Virus record (IMG/VR): IMGVR_UViG_3300036945_000677
Coordinates: 1-58,928 of that record
Length of the DNA stretch: 58,928 bases
Reading direction: 5' to 3' (one strand)
Source: a virus
Every line of letters starts with the position of its first letter. Positions within the stretch are counted from its first letter, which is position 1. A model generated the notes under the pieces. The model saw only the letters and a program-made list of their open reading frames with translations. It made no database searches and was not told where the DNA came from. A program made the position numbers and the translations under genes. Positions 9,463 to 19,470 of the stretch are shown here, one piece after another.

Positions 9463-12400
9463 CGTGGTGAATAAAGTTTTCTAGTAGTAAACAACTTCAT
9501 GAGCATTTTGACATTACCTGAGATGGTACGTATCAATAAGAACCTGTCGGAGTAGTGACGGAACTTCTTACGTTCAATAGGGGGTTTATTATAATTTACG
9601 TAATCTGCGTTGATTTTCCGCGTATATCCGTTACAATCTGTTATCCACATAGGAAATCTGTTTGTTGTGAACTCACCTCTGTCATTTGTAATGTCAAAAA
9701 ATTGATTGATACGGTACTTGTTTTCTTCCTTACTAAAATGAGTATCGATTGAACCTATATTCACTCTAGGGAACAATAACAAACTCAACGGATCATTTTT
9801 AGGTTTGATAAACAAGTTCAAGACTCCGGAGATCTGTTCATTATTGTAGACAATCGCCTGGTCAAAGTTATGATCCAGTACTTCGTGTGCGTTTAATCCG
9901 TCAGGACTGAAGATGTAATTTTCCAGGATATATTCCCCGCTTCTGATTGTAGTAACAGTTGGACCGGTAGAAGTAGGTAATTCAACTTCCCAAGGATAAT
10001 TAACCCCGTAGAAATTACAATAACTTTGTGATGTCTGGTTGTGCTTATACACACTAGGACCTTTTACAGTCATAAAGTGCATGTTTGGTTGTATCACTAA
10101 ACCAGGGTGCCAGTCATGAAAACTCAACCACATCTTTTGTTTTGGATCATAAGATACCGTCCATGCGCATTCTTTAAAGTACGTAGTATCCTGAAGGGAA
10201 ATACGGGTACGCTTGTACACCAATTTGTCCACTTCATTTCCTGGAATTTCTACTTTAGGACTAGTAAGTGTTTTAGTACATTTACATTGACAATTTTCAT
10301 CAATACCTAGAATGTATTCGTCAGGACATGCCACATCAGTCTTAGTAAATTTTCCTCCTCTTTTGGTAAAAGATGTAATAGGTACTCCAGCACTAAATGC
10401 GTATTTTAACGAAAAGACTGTTGAAGTACTAACAGGATTTGACCAAAAACCTGGAGTTCCAGTAGTTGTATTTGGAGGAGTATATATTGGAGTAGCAGCA
10501 TTGTTTACAGCAATCAATTCACTTTTAGTCATATCAAACAAAGAATAAGCAAACATGTCAGGACCTCCTATGTTAGAATATTCAAAATTGAATAAATGAT
10601 TCCCTTTAGTTATAGTGATAGGATAAATGTGCAATGAATTATAAAGGTCGCTTCCTTTTGTCCAAGGGGGTGCTCCTTCGTCTATTGTTGGAGTCAATGG
10701 ATTATCCACAGTTGTAATACCTGTCATGTCTAGTACAAGTTCTCCATCAATACTTACTTTAAGTGAATCATCACCAGACACAGCAATGTAGTATAATTTT
10801 GTTTCATTAATACAGACAGTTTCTTGAAAACTGTATGAAGTCCCAACAACCGCTCCACTAGCACGAACACTTATAAGTTTAACATAAGATGCCGCAGAAA
10901 TACTTGAGTCTGAGTTAGGTCCCCATGTAGGATTTGATAATAATGTCAACGTGGGTGATGAAATTACAGGAGCAACTTCACCATGCTTCGAATACCCAGG
11001 TTCATATAATTTTGGTTGCCATATTCCATGATATGCAGCAGTAGGTCCAGCAATTGCATCTACTGTTTGAGAAGAACTGTTAACATTTGTGTATTCATAT
11101 TTTACACATAATTGCTTTACAGCGTCATACGTATATCCCGCAGGACATTCGTAAGTGCTTGGCAGCTTTACTTTTACAGTTGTTGCATACTCTTTGTAGA
11201 ACCCATAATCCGGATCATATTTTACTTCAGTATCTAGTGGAATATAATCTCTCTTTGAGAAATACACCAGTTCGTACTGAGAATCATACACGGTCTGTGT
11301 TCCAATTCCTGCAACCGGATTATCAATCCATTGGTAATTTGGGAATCGTTGTAATAACCTGCTTGGTAGATGTTGCTGAAACCAGAAATTTAAACCGTTC
11401 CTGGAAATCTCGTCAATACCTCCACCGGAATACAACATTATTTTACCGTTCTGCTGAGATACATAGAACATTCCATGAGGAGTGTTTACTACAGAACGAC
11501 CGCTCAAACAAGAACCGTATTGAATAGTATCGTCAGCATTAACAAGAGACTGCAATGCCTGGTTAAATAATCCACCGTCTCCGATAGTAATCTTGGTTCC
11601 TGCATCCGTTTGCAATTGATCCACACCCACAAACTGGGTCGGTTCCGCATTCTCATAAAGAATGATTGCACCGGTCTTGTTGATTCCTTTGATTGCAGTT
11701 ACCCTGCTATTAAAATCTTTATAGTTGTTTACCAGGTATGCACGCCAGTTGTCACGCTTTCCTTCAGATTGCTGTTGCAATGAATACAACACCCGCTTTT
11801 CACGGTTTGCAAAACACGTACTGCTGACATAAGGGTCATAGCTGTTTGGGAGAATGAAACCCCAGCTTCCATACTGGTGGATAAACTTGGTCAAACTCAG
11901 TGAGTAATCGTACTTAAAATAATTACCTGTCTGGATAATATCTGAACGAAGCAGTTCGTCGGTACTGGTAAAAGTATAACGATCATAGTGACGTTCACTT
12001 GTACGCTCCCCCCAGTCACGTTGTGCTAAATTGATTTCACTTTCACAAAAGAACTCCCTTATACCAGAATTGTATAAATAAAAGTAAGCTCCCTGGACAG
12101 AAAACAACCCTGTGCTGTTACCATTTAACCTGCGGTAATCCGATGGAAGATTAAAAATAGAACCACTTTCCCCACTAAGCAATCCTTCAAGTTTGTTAGA
12201 GTCTACCCAGTAACGTGGATATGGAATGTTAACTCCTAAACGATAATCAAAAGATGAGTTGTCAGGTAAACCACACGCGTTTGTGTTAAAAAACGGCATA
12301 GTGTTCTTTTCTGTAAAACGGTTGATGTACACATCCCCGCCAAACAATACAGGACTTGCGTGTTTAACTTTTTTCTGTGCAGTTGTTTTATAAACACAAC

Positions 12401-14972
12401 TTGTCACCGGTACCTGTGAGATATTTGCTAACTGACCATACTGGTTCTGGAAATCTACTTTTAAAGATGCGTAATATGAACTAACATTTTTATAATAACT
12501 TTCTCCGACTTTAACACCCACTTCAGTAATGAGTTTACGAGATTCATCGTTAACAGAAGGATTAGCAATCTCACGATCTACTTCTACTCCGACAAAACGA
12601 TTACGGAATAAATTATTTACCCTGTGATTTTCTCCAAATTGCATTAAAGTAGGATCAACGTAGTTACTTCGTTTAACGCGTCTGCGGACGTTTCCTTTAA
12701 CGTTCTCTGCTGAACGGTTGTAATCCCCCACTGCATCCATTTGAAGGGCGTACTGACGCTCTTTGACCATTGCAATAAATGTTTGCAAAACTGTCTCATT
12801 GATCATATTAAAAGCAATACCCACAAATAGAAACGCTACCACAGCTTGCGCAGCAACACTAACCGCGTTAGTGGTTGTACCTAAAGTTACTGAATCGGTA
12901 CCGGCAGTAAGTGGAGTGCTCATTGGTACATTTTCTGATCCACCAATAGTGATCGGTGTACTAGAAGTAACAGCATTTGCCATTACCAGACCTGCAATCA
13001 AGCTAGCAATTACCATTGCGCTATCACTTAGCAATTTAATTTCAGGATGTTTGTACACATATTTAAAACGACCTTCCATGGTACCGTGGGCAACATGGTG
13101 CATTTTAAGTTCGTAAGTACTTAAATACGGATTGCGGAAGTTAGTCTCCGGACTGTGAAAACTGAACATGTCCTTACGGTATTCAACCAATGCGTCTGAA
13201 TTGGGGTCATCAAATCCTCGTCCACTTTTAATAAAGTTGTCATGGTTTGAAAAATACTCATGGTATTTGTCAGGACCCAAATCGTTGAATGGGTAATTCT
13301 GGTACAAACCTTTTCTAGCTTGTCCTGGAATATTGTACTGACGCATGTTGTTGATCAATCCTTTTGCAACAATCGTACGATTGCCTTCACGCGTACCGCG
13401 CAGGATTTCATAACCTACAATTTCGGTAATAGGGTTTCCATTGATATCCAGTGGATGCTCAATGTTTTCAAAACGTACACCCAAGATCCGGATCTTGTCT
13501 CCACCCTGGTTATACAAATTTGTCGTATCAGATCCGTCGGTATAAGTGTCCGGAAATTTGTGGTGACGAATAGGTCTTCCGCAAAGGTCTCCCCAGATCT
13601 GTGGTTTATCAGCAGGATACTTCTCTGTAGACTCCCAATATCCCATGTCTCCTTCTGCAATTGGAATACCTCCATCATCAATACCAATTCCAGAAAGTAA
13701 ACGGGTAATGCGTGCAGTGTTATGTGCTTGCCAGTATTGTTGTTCTGTTGCATTGTCCACTACATCTGCATCAGCGGAACTGAGTAATACACGGTCACTT
13801 GGTTCTGCTAATCTTCCAGGAATATGGTAAGACGCACTTTTATGACCGGTGTTGTATATCCATCTTATAAAAAATGAGTACTGTTCATCCCGGAGGTAAC
13901 TGGTCAAATGTCCACCGTTTACATAGTAATCGCTTGGATATTCAACGCTGACCCATTTGGTATGAATTTTATTTGCTAATGGTTGATAGTTAAAATCAGG
14001 TTTGGTTGTAACACCACTGCGTAATAAATACCCATTTAGGGTAAACATCTTGTGACTTTTCTCATACACCGGATTAAGCAATGGTAACAACTGCACCGGA
14101 ACCACTTCCAAAGACGCAGAATAGTTATCCAGCATAATGGTACGCTGAGAGGTAGAATACAATCCGATCTTACGAGCTGTGGTGTTGTTTGCAATATTTG
14201 CAACCATTACCAGTTCAAACTCATCAAACTGTTCGTCCAGTTCACTTATGTTTAACTCCAATGACCCTGACACGTTCTCATGAGAAAACAAAGTCTGTAC
14301 ATTACTAGGGGTAAAATAATCCGTTACACGTACTCCGTTCACACTGTAGGCAATAGCTACCTGGTATGCACCGTTTGGTAATTGTCCTGCACCTCTTGCT
14401 TTTCTAAGCGACATGCAAGGTGCTATCAGGTAAGGATGTAACAAAAGTCTGTTACAGTCCAGGAAGGTAGTGTATTTCTTTACAATACAAGTTGGGTTAC
14501 CAGGTTCAGGTACCAACGTGTATTTATAAGGAATATTAGTAAGGTTCATCCAGCGATCTGCATTGAGGTCATCCGCCCAATACGCTGAATAAGTGCAATC
14601 ATAGTTCATCTTGACAGCACCTGTAATAAGGTTTGTCTTTTTGAATCCTAGACAGCGGTCATTGACTAATTTTGTGTATTTACAATCATGCTCTGTCAAT
14701 ATCCCAATCTCATTGTCGGTATCATTGGTTGAGTAAATCAACCATTCTCCTGGTTTAATATCCAAAACCCCGATAATGTCATAAGGAGCAGATGCACACA
14801 GTACATTGCTTTGTTCATTTCCAAGGACACCAGATTCGCCAAGGTGAGAGTTGTTCACAGCGTTTCGTGCATGTGTCCACAGACCTTCACCAATGTAGGT
14901 GTCGTTAAGGTCCTTAACCATACCTTTGTTAAAGGCGTTTACGGAATTTATAGGATTAGATTGATCAGGCAT
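9459..14972 (-). CDS. Very large tail protein, crAss-like muzzle-type
   Basis: At 1837 residues this is the largest gene in the window. The N-terminus (NSVNAFNKGMVKDLND, then WTHARNAVNN and GVLGNEQSN) matches a pattern I recall from the large tail-end ('muzzle') proteins of crAss-like phages. Two hydrophobic segments occur at about residues 650-680 and 710-735 (SAMVIASLIAGLVMANAV; AAQAVVAFLFVGIAFNMI), unusual for a tail protein and suggesting membrane contact during DNA entry. The C-terminal third carries beta-rich, Cys-containing segments. It ends in TGA overlapping the next ATG, so the genes are coupled. Confidence 0.75.
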   Translation of the reverse strand: MPDQSNPINSVNAFNKGMVKDLNDTYIGEGLWTHARNAVNNSHLGESGVLGNEQSNVLCASAPYDIIGVLDIKPGEWLIYSTNDTDNEIGILTEHDCKYTKLVNDRCLGFKKTNLITGAVKMNYDCTYSAYWADDLNADRWMNLTNIPYKYTLVPEPGNPTCIVKKYTTFLDCNRLLLHPYLIAPCMSLRKARGAGQLPNGAYQVAIAYSVNGVRVTDYFTPSNVQTLFSHENVSGSLELNISELDEQFDEFELVMVANIANNTTARKIGLYSTSQRTIMLDNYSASLEVVPVQLLPLLNPVYEKSHKMFTLNGYLLRSGVTTKPDFNYQPLANKIHTKWVSVEYPSDYYVNGGHLTSYLRDEQYSFFIRWIYNTGHKSASYHIPGRLAEPSDRVLLSSADADVVDNATEQQYWQAHNTARITRLLSGIGIDDGGIPIAEGDMGYWESTEKYPADKPQIWGDLCGRPIRHHKFPDTYTDGSDTTNLYNQGGDKIRILGVRFENIEHPLDINGNPITEIVGYEILRGTREGNRTIVAKGLINNMRQYNIPGQARKGLYQNYPFNDLGPDKYHEYFSNHDNFIKSGRGFDDPNSDALVEYRKDMFSFHSPETNFRNPYLSTYELKMHHVAHGTMEGRFKYVYKHPEIKLLSDSAMVIASLIAGLVMANAVTSSTPITIGGSENVPMSTPLTAGTDSVTLGTTTNAVSVAAQAVVAFLFVGIAFNMINETVLQTFIAMVKERQYALQMDAVGDYNRSAENVKGNVRRRVKRSNYVDPTLMQFGENHRVNNLFRNRFVGVEVDREIANPSVNDESRKLITEVGVKVGESYYKNVSSYYASLKVDFQNQYGQLANISQVPVTSCVYKTTAQKKVKHASPVLFGGDVYINRFTEKNTMPFFNTNACGLPDNSSFDYRLGVNIPYPRYWVDSNKLEGLLSGESGSIFNLPSDYRRLNGNSTGLFSVQGAYFYLYNSGIREFFCESEINLAQRDWGERTSERHYDRYTFTSTDELLRSDIIQTGNYFKYDYSLSLTKFIHQYGSWGFILPNSYDPYVSSTCFANREKRVLYSLQQQSEGKRDNWRAYLVNNYKDFNSRVTAIKGINKTGAIILYENAEPTQFVGVDQLQTDAGTKITIGDGGLFNQALQSLVNADDTIQYGSCLSGRSVVNTPHGMFYVSQQNGKIMLYSGGGIDEISRNGLNFWFQQHLPSRLLQRFPNYQWIDNPVAGIGTQTVYDSQYELVYFSKRDYIPLDTEVKYDPDYGFYKEYATTVKVKLPSTYECPAGYTYDAVKQLCVKYEYTNVNSSSQTVDAIAGPTAAYHGIWQPKLYEPGYSKHGEVAPVISSPTLTLLSNPTWGPNSDSSISAASYVKLISVRASGAVVGTSYSFQETVCINETKLYYIAVSGDDSLKVSIDGELVLDMTGITTVDNPLTPTIDEGAPPWTKGSDLYNSLHIYPITITKGNHLFNFEYSNIGGPDMFAYSLFDMTKSELIAVNNAATPIYTPPNTTTGTPGFWSNPVSTSTVFSLKYAFSAGVPITSFTKRGGKFTKTDVACPDEYILGIDENCQCKCTKTLTSPKVEIPGNEVDKLVYKRTRISLQDTTYFKECAWTVSYDPKQKMWLSFHDWHPGLVIQPNMHFMTVKGPSVYKHNQTSQSYCNFYGVNYPWEVELPTSTGPTVTTIRSGEYILENYIFSPDGLNAHEVLDHNFDQAIVYNNEQISGVLNLFIKPKNDPLSLLLFPRVNIGSIDTHFSKEENKYRINQFFDITNDRGEFTTNRFPMWITDCNGYTRKINADYVNYNKPPIERKKFRHYSDRFLLIRTISGNVKMLMKLFTTRKLYSPR

Positions 14973-14983
14973 TTTAACGGTTA

Positions 14984-16081
14984 TTAAATTCTAGACTTAA
15001 ACATGTCAATGTATTTGTTTGACATTGCTCTGCGGTTCATTTCCCACAAGTGTCTCATTTCATGGAAGTCAGGTGTATTGACATAGGACAATGCATTGTT
15101 TCTTGCACCACGCAGACGAGCGTCGGTCATTTGCAATAGGTTCACAGCATTCTCCCCGGAGTAAATCATGTTTTCAAATATGCGTTGTTTAAGTGCATAC
15201 TCGTAGTATTCGTTTACACGTTCGTTATCCATTACCAGCAAGTTTCCTTCATCGTCTTCCATCAGTGACTGATAGTTGATGTAGATAGTTCCCTCATCGA
15301 CATTGGTGTCTAAGAAGTTGTTTTTGATAGCTGCACGGTATGGACTTGGTACGTGACCATTCATGCATTCCGGTGCAACCGCTTTGTTCTTTTCGATTTG
15401 CATGCGCACAGGACGTTCATACGTTGTTACATTGTGCATGGTGCGCTCAGTAATCTTAGGACCAGAAGGTGTCCATTCGCAACCTACCTGACAACCGGAT
15501 TTGTCATTGACGTTAAACGTATTGGTACCAACCCCGATAATCACTACACGCACAGATGTAACAGCTACGTCAGTGTGGATCTGTACCTGGTTACCATCAA
15601 TAGCAGTGTATTCAAACGCCAGCGTTGCTTCACCTTCACGGTGTAATTGTACAACAATATCAGTGGTCTGAAGATTGTGCAGGATTACGTTGTCCCCAGC
15701 AGCAAGACTGATGGTTTTCATAAACGTTGGTAAACGGTGTTGTTCCACCATCTGTTCCAACTCATGAATTTTGTATTTAAGTAAATTCTCACGGACAACT
15801 GCAAAAGTTGCTCCTGGAGTGTCCCATACTTTTTTACCTTCACAAAGGACTGCAAAGTTCAATACATTAAAATCCAACGGCAATTTTGCTTTACCCTTGT
15901 GGATCTCGATGAGTTTTTCTCTGTTGGGATTAACTTTGAGACCTAAGTCATAGTTAACGTTGCGAGCAACTTTGATCAGTGCTTGCGGTTCAATCATGCC
16001 TTCTGCATCCTGGACGTGAAGGTCCAATCGGACACTGTCCAGCAAATCATCAAAGGTGCGGTATTTAACTTCAGTTAACAT
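14984..16081 (-). CDS. Ring/tail-tube protein, crAss-like
   Basis: A 365-residue protein starting MLTEVKYRTFDDLLDSVRLDLH. The segment EKLIEIHKGKAKLPLDFNVLNFAVLC (quoted in parts: IHKGKAKLPLDF) is one I associate with the ring proteins that extend the portal in crAss-like phages. Four Cys residues (CQVGCEW, CEGK, PECMNG) are scattered in the middle. The C-terminal half is helical and ends near the coat or neck in this family. It lies between the 224-residue adaptor and the very large tail protein, 8-11 nt from each, which fits a neck or tail-tube role. Confidence 0.65.
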   Translation of the reverse strand: MLTEVKYRTFDDLLDSVRLDLHVQDAEGMIEPQALIKVARNVNYDLGLKVNPNREKLIEIHKGKAKLPLDFNVLNFAVLCEGKKVWDTPGATFAVVRENLLKYKIHELEQMVEQHRLPTFMKTISLAAGDNVILHNLQTTDIVVQLHREGEATLAFEYTAIDGNQVQIHTDVAVTSVRVVIIGVGTNTFNVNDKSGCQVGCEWTPSGPKITERTMHNVTTYERPVRMQIEKNKAVAPECMNGHVPSPYRAAIKNNFLDTNVDEGTIYINYQSLMEDDEGNLLVMDNERVNEYYEYALKQRIFENMIYSGENAVNLLQMTDARLRGARNNALSYVNTPDFHEMRHLWEMNRRAMSNKYIDMFKSRI

Positions 16082-16089
16082 GGATAGGA

Positions 16090-16764
16090 TTAATTACGCA
16101 TAATGTGTTTCTTGTCTTCTTGAGGATCAGACGGGATACCAAGTGTTACACCCAGTTCTTTCATGACATTGGATTCGATTTCAGCATACAAATAGTCTAC
16201 AACCATCATTGAATCATCTTGTCTGTATCCGCAGTCATCGGTCTTATCACAATTGTATTTTGAGATATCATCTTCAAACAATGCTTCCACGCGTACCGCA
16301 TCCCATTCTACATTTGGAAAATATAGATGACCATCAAGATACCAGAAATACTTATGCTTGTTATATTTGAAATTCTTGTTGCGAGCAATCTGTTCCCAGC
16401 TGCGTGCAGTAGTACTAAGTACTTCTTGAGAATTGTCCAGGGAAGTAATTGTGCGAATCAACGGACCATAATAACCATCAATTAGACGAGGAAGTTTTTC
16501 AGCTGTACGTTTAAACGTACAATCACTGGTGATACATCGACATTGTGCTTCAACGGCACTCACATCAATTAAATCTACTACGTCCAATGCCTGAAAAGCA
16601 CTGTGCAATCTGAGGATCTTATTTGCAGCGTCTTCTCTACGTAATAACCATTTGGCGTGTTTCATCACCATGGAATACAAGAAACGATCTGTTAAGAACG
16701 CATCTTGCGCAGTCGATTTTACCTGGTTGCGCAGACGGTTGAGTACTTCACCTATGGTGTTCAT
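16090..16764 (-). CDS. Head-tail adaptor/ring protein, crAss-like
   Basis: A 224-residue protein starting MNTIGEVLNRLRNQVKSTAQDAFLTDRFLYSMVMKHAKWLLRRED (abbreviated: LTDRFLYSMVMKHAKWLL). I recall this layout, a helical N-terminus followed by an RxxD-type helix and a beta-rich middle with CRCITSDC, from crAss-like ring protein 1 homologues. It has no catalytic motif. It sits directly downstream of the 193-residue conserved gene and directly upstream of the 365-residue ring protein, all with gaps under 10 nt, so they form one transcription unit. The assignment to a ring of the portal-tail connector is inference. Confidence 0.6.
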   Translation of the reverse strand: MNTIGEVLNRLRNQVKSTAQDAFLTDRFLYSMVMKHAKWLLRREDAANKILRLHSAFQALDVVDLIDVSAVEAQCRCITSDCTFKRTAEKLPRLIDGYYGPLIRTITSLDNSQEVLSTTARSWEQIARNKNFKYNKHKYFWYLDGHLYFPNVEWDAVRVEALFEDDISKYNCDKTDDCGYRQDDSMMVVDYLYAEIESNVMKELGVTLGIPSDPQEDKKHIMRN

Positions 16765-16771
16765 GGTAGGG

Positions 16772-17353
16772 TTATATGTCCAGATCGTTATACGTCTGGA
16801 GGTTTTCTTTAGTTTTCTTGATAATGTAATCCCGTGCTTTCTGTTTTCTGTACAGTGCTGAGATTTTAAGGGTGTGGTCTACCTGGATATATCGTTTCCA
16901 ATTTTCCGGATAGGTCTTTGCAACTGTCCGTTTAAATTGACGGATTGGTGTAAACCCCCATAGTTCGTGATATTTGAACCGGTATTTGCTGGAGTAGTTG
17001 GTGTAAAAGATCTTTGCAATGTATTGGTCTGATTCCCAATTACGATGCTGAATGACCTTCATGTATTCCAGCGTTTTTTGAAAGTCAACGTTTTTACTGA
17101 CTTTCGGCAGGCAGGTACCTATGAAAATTGTTCCCAGTTGTTCAGGTAATTCTATACCGTCACGCAGGTCAATCACGCTTTCGTAGATGCATCCGTTGCA
17201 GTCGGTGAGGAACGCCTTTATTTGCTGATCACTCATTGACTTTGCTTCAGGAACTTCATTTCTTATATGCTTGTAGGATTCTTTACTGAGTGTGTTAAAA
17301 ACACGTAGTCGGAATCTGGGAGCATTAAGGTCTGGTTTTTTTGCTTCTTTCAC
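16772..17353 (-). CDS. Conserved crAss-like phage protein
   Basis: A 193-residue protein. The start is a GTG at 17353 (GTG AAA GAA), directly after a promoter-like motif; no better ATG is seen nearby. The segments QLGTIFIGTCLPK and VIQHRNWESDQYIAKIFYTN are ones I have seen in the same position in crAss-like genomes, but I do not know a function. It is basic, with a Lys/Arg/Tyr-rich C-terminal helix (ALYRKQKARDYIIKKTKE) that could bind nucleic acid. It lies between the phosphoesterase and the ring genes. Confidence 0.65.
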   Translation of the reverse strand: MKEAKKPDLNAPRFRLRVFNTLSKESYKHIRNEVPEAKSMSDQQIKAFLTDCNGCIYESVIDLRDGIELPEQLGTIFIGTCLPKVSKNVDFQKTLEYMKVIQHRNWESDQYIAKIFYTNYSSKYRFKYHELWGFTPIRQFKRTVAKTYPENWKRYIQVDHTLKISALYRKQKARDYIIKKTKENLQTYNDLDI

Positions 17354-17357
17354 AAGT

Positions 17358-17375
17358 GTACTATTAAAAAGTTAC
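17358..17375 (-). promoter_or_regulatory. Promoter-like motif before the 193-residue gene
   Basis: The minus strand reads GTAACTTTTTAATAGTAC, the third copy of the late motif with the shared core TAATAGTAC. It lies 4 nt before the GTG start at 17353, in the 74-nt gap after the phosphoesterase gene. Confidence 0.4.
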
Positions 17376-17427
17376 GAAAAAAACAGGAGAATCGGAAAAG
17401 GAATCTTCAGTTTCTTCAAATAGATCA

Positions 17428-18693
17428 TCAAATGATGTGGTGAAATTCCACGATTTTACCTTTCCTGTGATCGTGTAGCTCAAGAACTCCGGCACGTTTG
17501 TTCCCAGTAAACTTATTATGGTAGTGCCAGTAGTCGGTGTGACTGAGCGAAGGGAGTATCTTAATTGAAAATCCGTGCTCTTCGTTTTCGGTAACATATT
17601 CAGTTGTTTTCTTTTTATGGTAATGTCCTGTGTAAAGTGTTCGGTGTGTTGCTTGTCCCCATTGTTGCGGGAATTCTGTAGCATACACCAGTGGGGTATC
17701 TTTCTTTGCAATGTCACCATGTTCAAAACAAAACATATTGTCTCCGTATAAATGAACTTTACGTTCGCTGTACGAGTGGTCAAAATCAAATCCTGGTATT
17801 CCTTGAAATGATCTGCTAAGTGCGTGAACTAAATGGTAACTTGAAAGACGGTCATGGTTGCCTGGGATAAACAATACTTTCACGTTCGATACATATTGTT
17901 TGCTCAGTTGGAGTGCTTTGTGCATTGCGTCAAATGCAGATATATACACATCCTGTGCAGGAGCAGCGTTGTCAACTGGTGTACCTTTTGTGGTAGTTCC
18001 TAAAAAAGTATCCATGTTTAACAAATCACCACCGACCACAAAGATAAGCTCTTCAATCTGAAAATTATTAGCTGCTTTACTCAAGAGATTCTCAACACAC
18101 CCCAGTAATAGCTTCTCCATGTCATCATTACCAGGTTTACCAAAGTGTAAATCCTGTAAAGACATCACCGCAGAGATTTTCTCTTTGCTTGAATCTATAA
18201 ATAAAGGGGTGACACGTGGTTTGAATTTTGGGACCTTATGTTGCTCCAGCGTTTCAAGGAAACTATTTTCTTCTCTTTCCTGGAGAGGAAGACGTGATAT
18301 GAGTGCGCTGATCTGCCAGTACCCATTTTTTTCCTTGTTCCAGTACTGGGAAAGTTTCCAGCGGGTAGTGTCAATTTTAAGAAGTGCAATGATTTCCTCA
18401 ACACTCCTGGGTTCTGTCATGGATATCCCGGAGATGCGTGACGTGCCTTCATCGATATTGTTGTGCACTTCTACCACCTTTTGATCAGGCGAACCATCTG
18501 TTGTAAGCAGGTTCTTTATGTCAAAGTCAGCTTCAAGATAAGCGTGAATGTTCTGTTCAAATTTTTTAAGTTTTTTGAGAACCACGTGTTTGATGCGTTT
18601 GTATTCATGAACAGGAAGATTCATGATTTCAGCACCCTTTTCATTAGACATTTTACGTTTAATGATGTTGTAAACTTGTATGTTAACGTGCAT
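17428..18693 (-). CDS. Calcineurin-like metallophosphoesterase
   Basis: A 421-residue protein with the full set of metal-binding motifs in order: MSLQDLHFGK (D-x-H), FVVGGDLLNMDTF (GD), FIPGNHDR (GNHD), FEHGD and TGHYH (GHxH). The N-terminus (VYNIIKRKMSNEKGAEIMNL, then a basic helix) reads as a helix-turn-helix, which is why I keep the upstream ATG at 18693. Proteins of this SbcD/Mre11-like layout act on DNA or on phosphoester substrates; the substrate here is unknown. It sits between the fibre genes and the ring genes and is preceded by a terminator, so it probably has its own promoter. Confidence 0.85.
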   Translation of the reverse strand: MHVNIQVYNIIKRKMSNEKGAEIMNLPVHEYKRIKHVVLKKLKKFEQNIHAYLEADFDIKNLLTTDGSPDQKVVEVHNNIDEGTSRISGISMTEPRSVEEIIALLKIDTTRWKLSQYWNKEKNGYWQISALISRLPLQEREENSFLETLEQHKVPKFKPRVTPLFIDSSKEKISAVMSLQDLHFGKPGNDDMEKLLLGCVENLLSKAANNFQIEELIFVVGGDLLNMDTFLGTTTKGTPVDNAAPAQDVYISAFDAMHKALQLSKQYVSNVKVLFIPGNHDRLSSYHLVHALSRSFQGIPGFDFDHSYSERKVHLYGDNMFCFEHGDIAKKDTPLVYATEFPQQWGQATHRTLYTGHYHKKKTTEYVTENEEHGFSIKILPSLSHTDYWHYHNKFTGNKRAGVLELHDHRKGKIVEFHHII

Positions 18694-18766
18694 AAGGTCT
18701 TAGCAAAGGTCGATTGTAGAGTACGTTTTAAGTTTTAATTGTTGATTAGTTGTTTATAAATATAAA

Positions 18767-18786
18767 CCCCGATATTGCTATCGGGG
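18767..18786 (-). terminator. Intrinsic terminator after the fibre gene cluster
   Basis: An 8-bp GC-rich stem (CCCCGATA / TATCGGGG) with a 4-nt loop, followed on the minus strand by a T-rich stretch. It lies downstream of the 206-residue FN3 gene and upstream of the phosphoesterase. A second hairpin, CATCTGG/CCAGGTG on the minus strand, lies between it and the stop at 18840. Confidence 0.75.
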
Positions 18787-18839
18787 GTATATAAAGATCC
18801 CACCTGGAGTACCAACCAACCAGATGATCACTTATGCTA

Positions 18840-19460
18840 TTAGCTTCCGCCACCGGTAACACAACTGATACCGACAGTGTAGCCGTCATTGATCGGACTG
18901 CTCAAATTAGCAGGTCCCGTTTCAACAACTAATTTATAGTAAGTTACTAATGGATTGCGCGTTATATTCAATATACCGCTTGCGGTACTTGATAAACTGG
19001 ATCCCCATGGTCCTGCATACGCAGCTGTTCCTTTCCAACCGGAAGTAGCAATAAGGGCACCAGTATCATCATACACTTGAAAACGATTGGGACGGTCTAC
19101 AGCATCATAACTAATATTAACTTGACTTATTGCCGGGTTATATACATCCAAAAACACATCGGGATATACATAATACGCAGTCCCAGGGTAAGTGTTACTG
19201 ATGGTTGTACCACAGGAAACAAACGTCATTGCAGTAGCACTAAAAGATACAGGTGAACTAAACACTCCTGAATCACAAGCAGCTTCAACAGTCCCCTCGT
19301 ATGCTACGCCATTTTCCAATCCTGTAATTACAACAGGACTTGATGTAGCATATGGTGACAATGTGTTATAGGAAGTAGTCCCTACTTTACGATATTTTAC
19401 ACGGTAACCGTTTGCAGGTGCAGGGGATGTAGGAGTAAAGTTTATGGTTAATTTTGCCAT
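18840..19460 (-). CDS. Fibronectin-III tail/fibre protein
   Basis: A 206-residue protein. Residues 1-80 form a fibronectin type III module (INFTPTSPAPANGYRVKYRK ... VVITGLENGVAYEGTVEA). The rest is a second beta-rich domain with aromatic and Gly/Ser residues (YYVYPDVFLDVYNP), possibly a carbohydrate-binding jelly roll. FN3 modules on phage tails usually mediate weak surface binding. It is the last of four adjacent genes that share such modules (18840-22173) and ends shortly before a terminator. No signal peptide is present, in keeping with a virion part. Confidence 0.75.
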   Translation of the reverse strand: MAKLTINFTPTSPAPANGYRVKYRKVGTTSYNTLSPYATSSPVVITGLENGVAYEGTVEAACDSGVFSSPVSFSATAMTFVSCGTTISNTYPGTAYYVYPDVFLDVYNPAISQVNISYDAVDRPNRFQVYDDTGALIATSGWKGTAAYAGPWGSSLSSTASGILNITRNPLVTYYKLVVETGPANLSSPINDGYTVGISCVTGGGS

Positions 19461-19470
19461 GATGTGATCC

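Noticed and set aside
11087-11527. 146-residue plus-strand ORF opposite the large tail gene
   Set aside because: Antisense to a continuous 1837-residue coding frame, with no promoter or recognisable protein.
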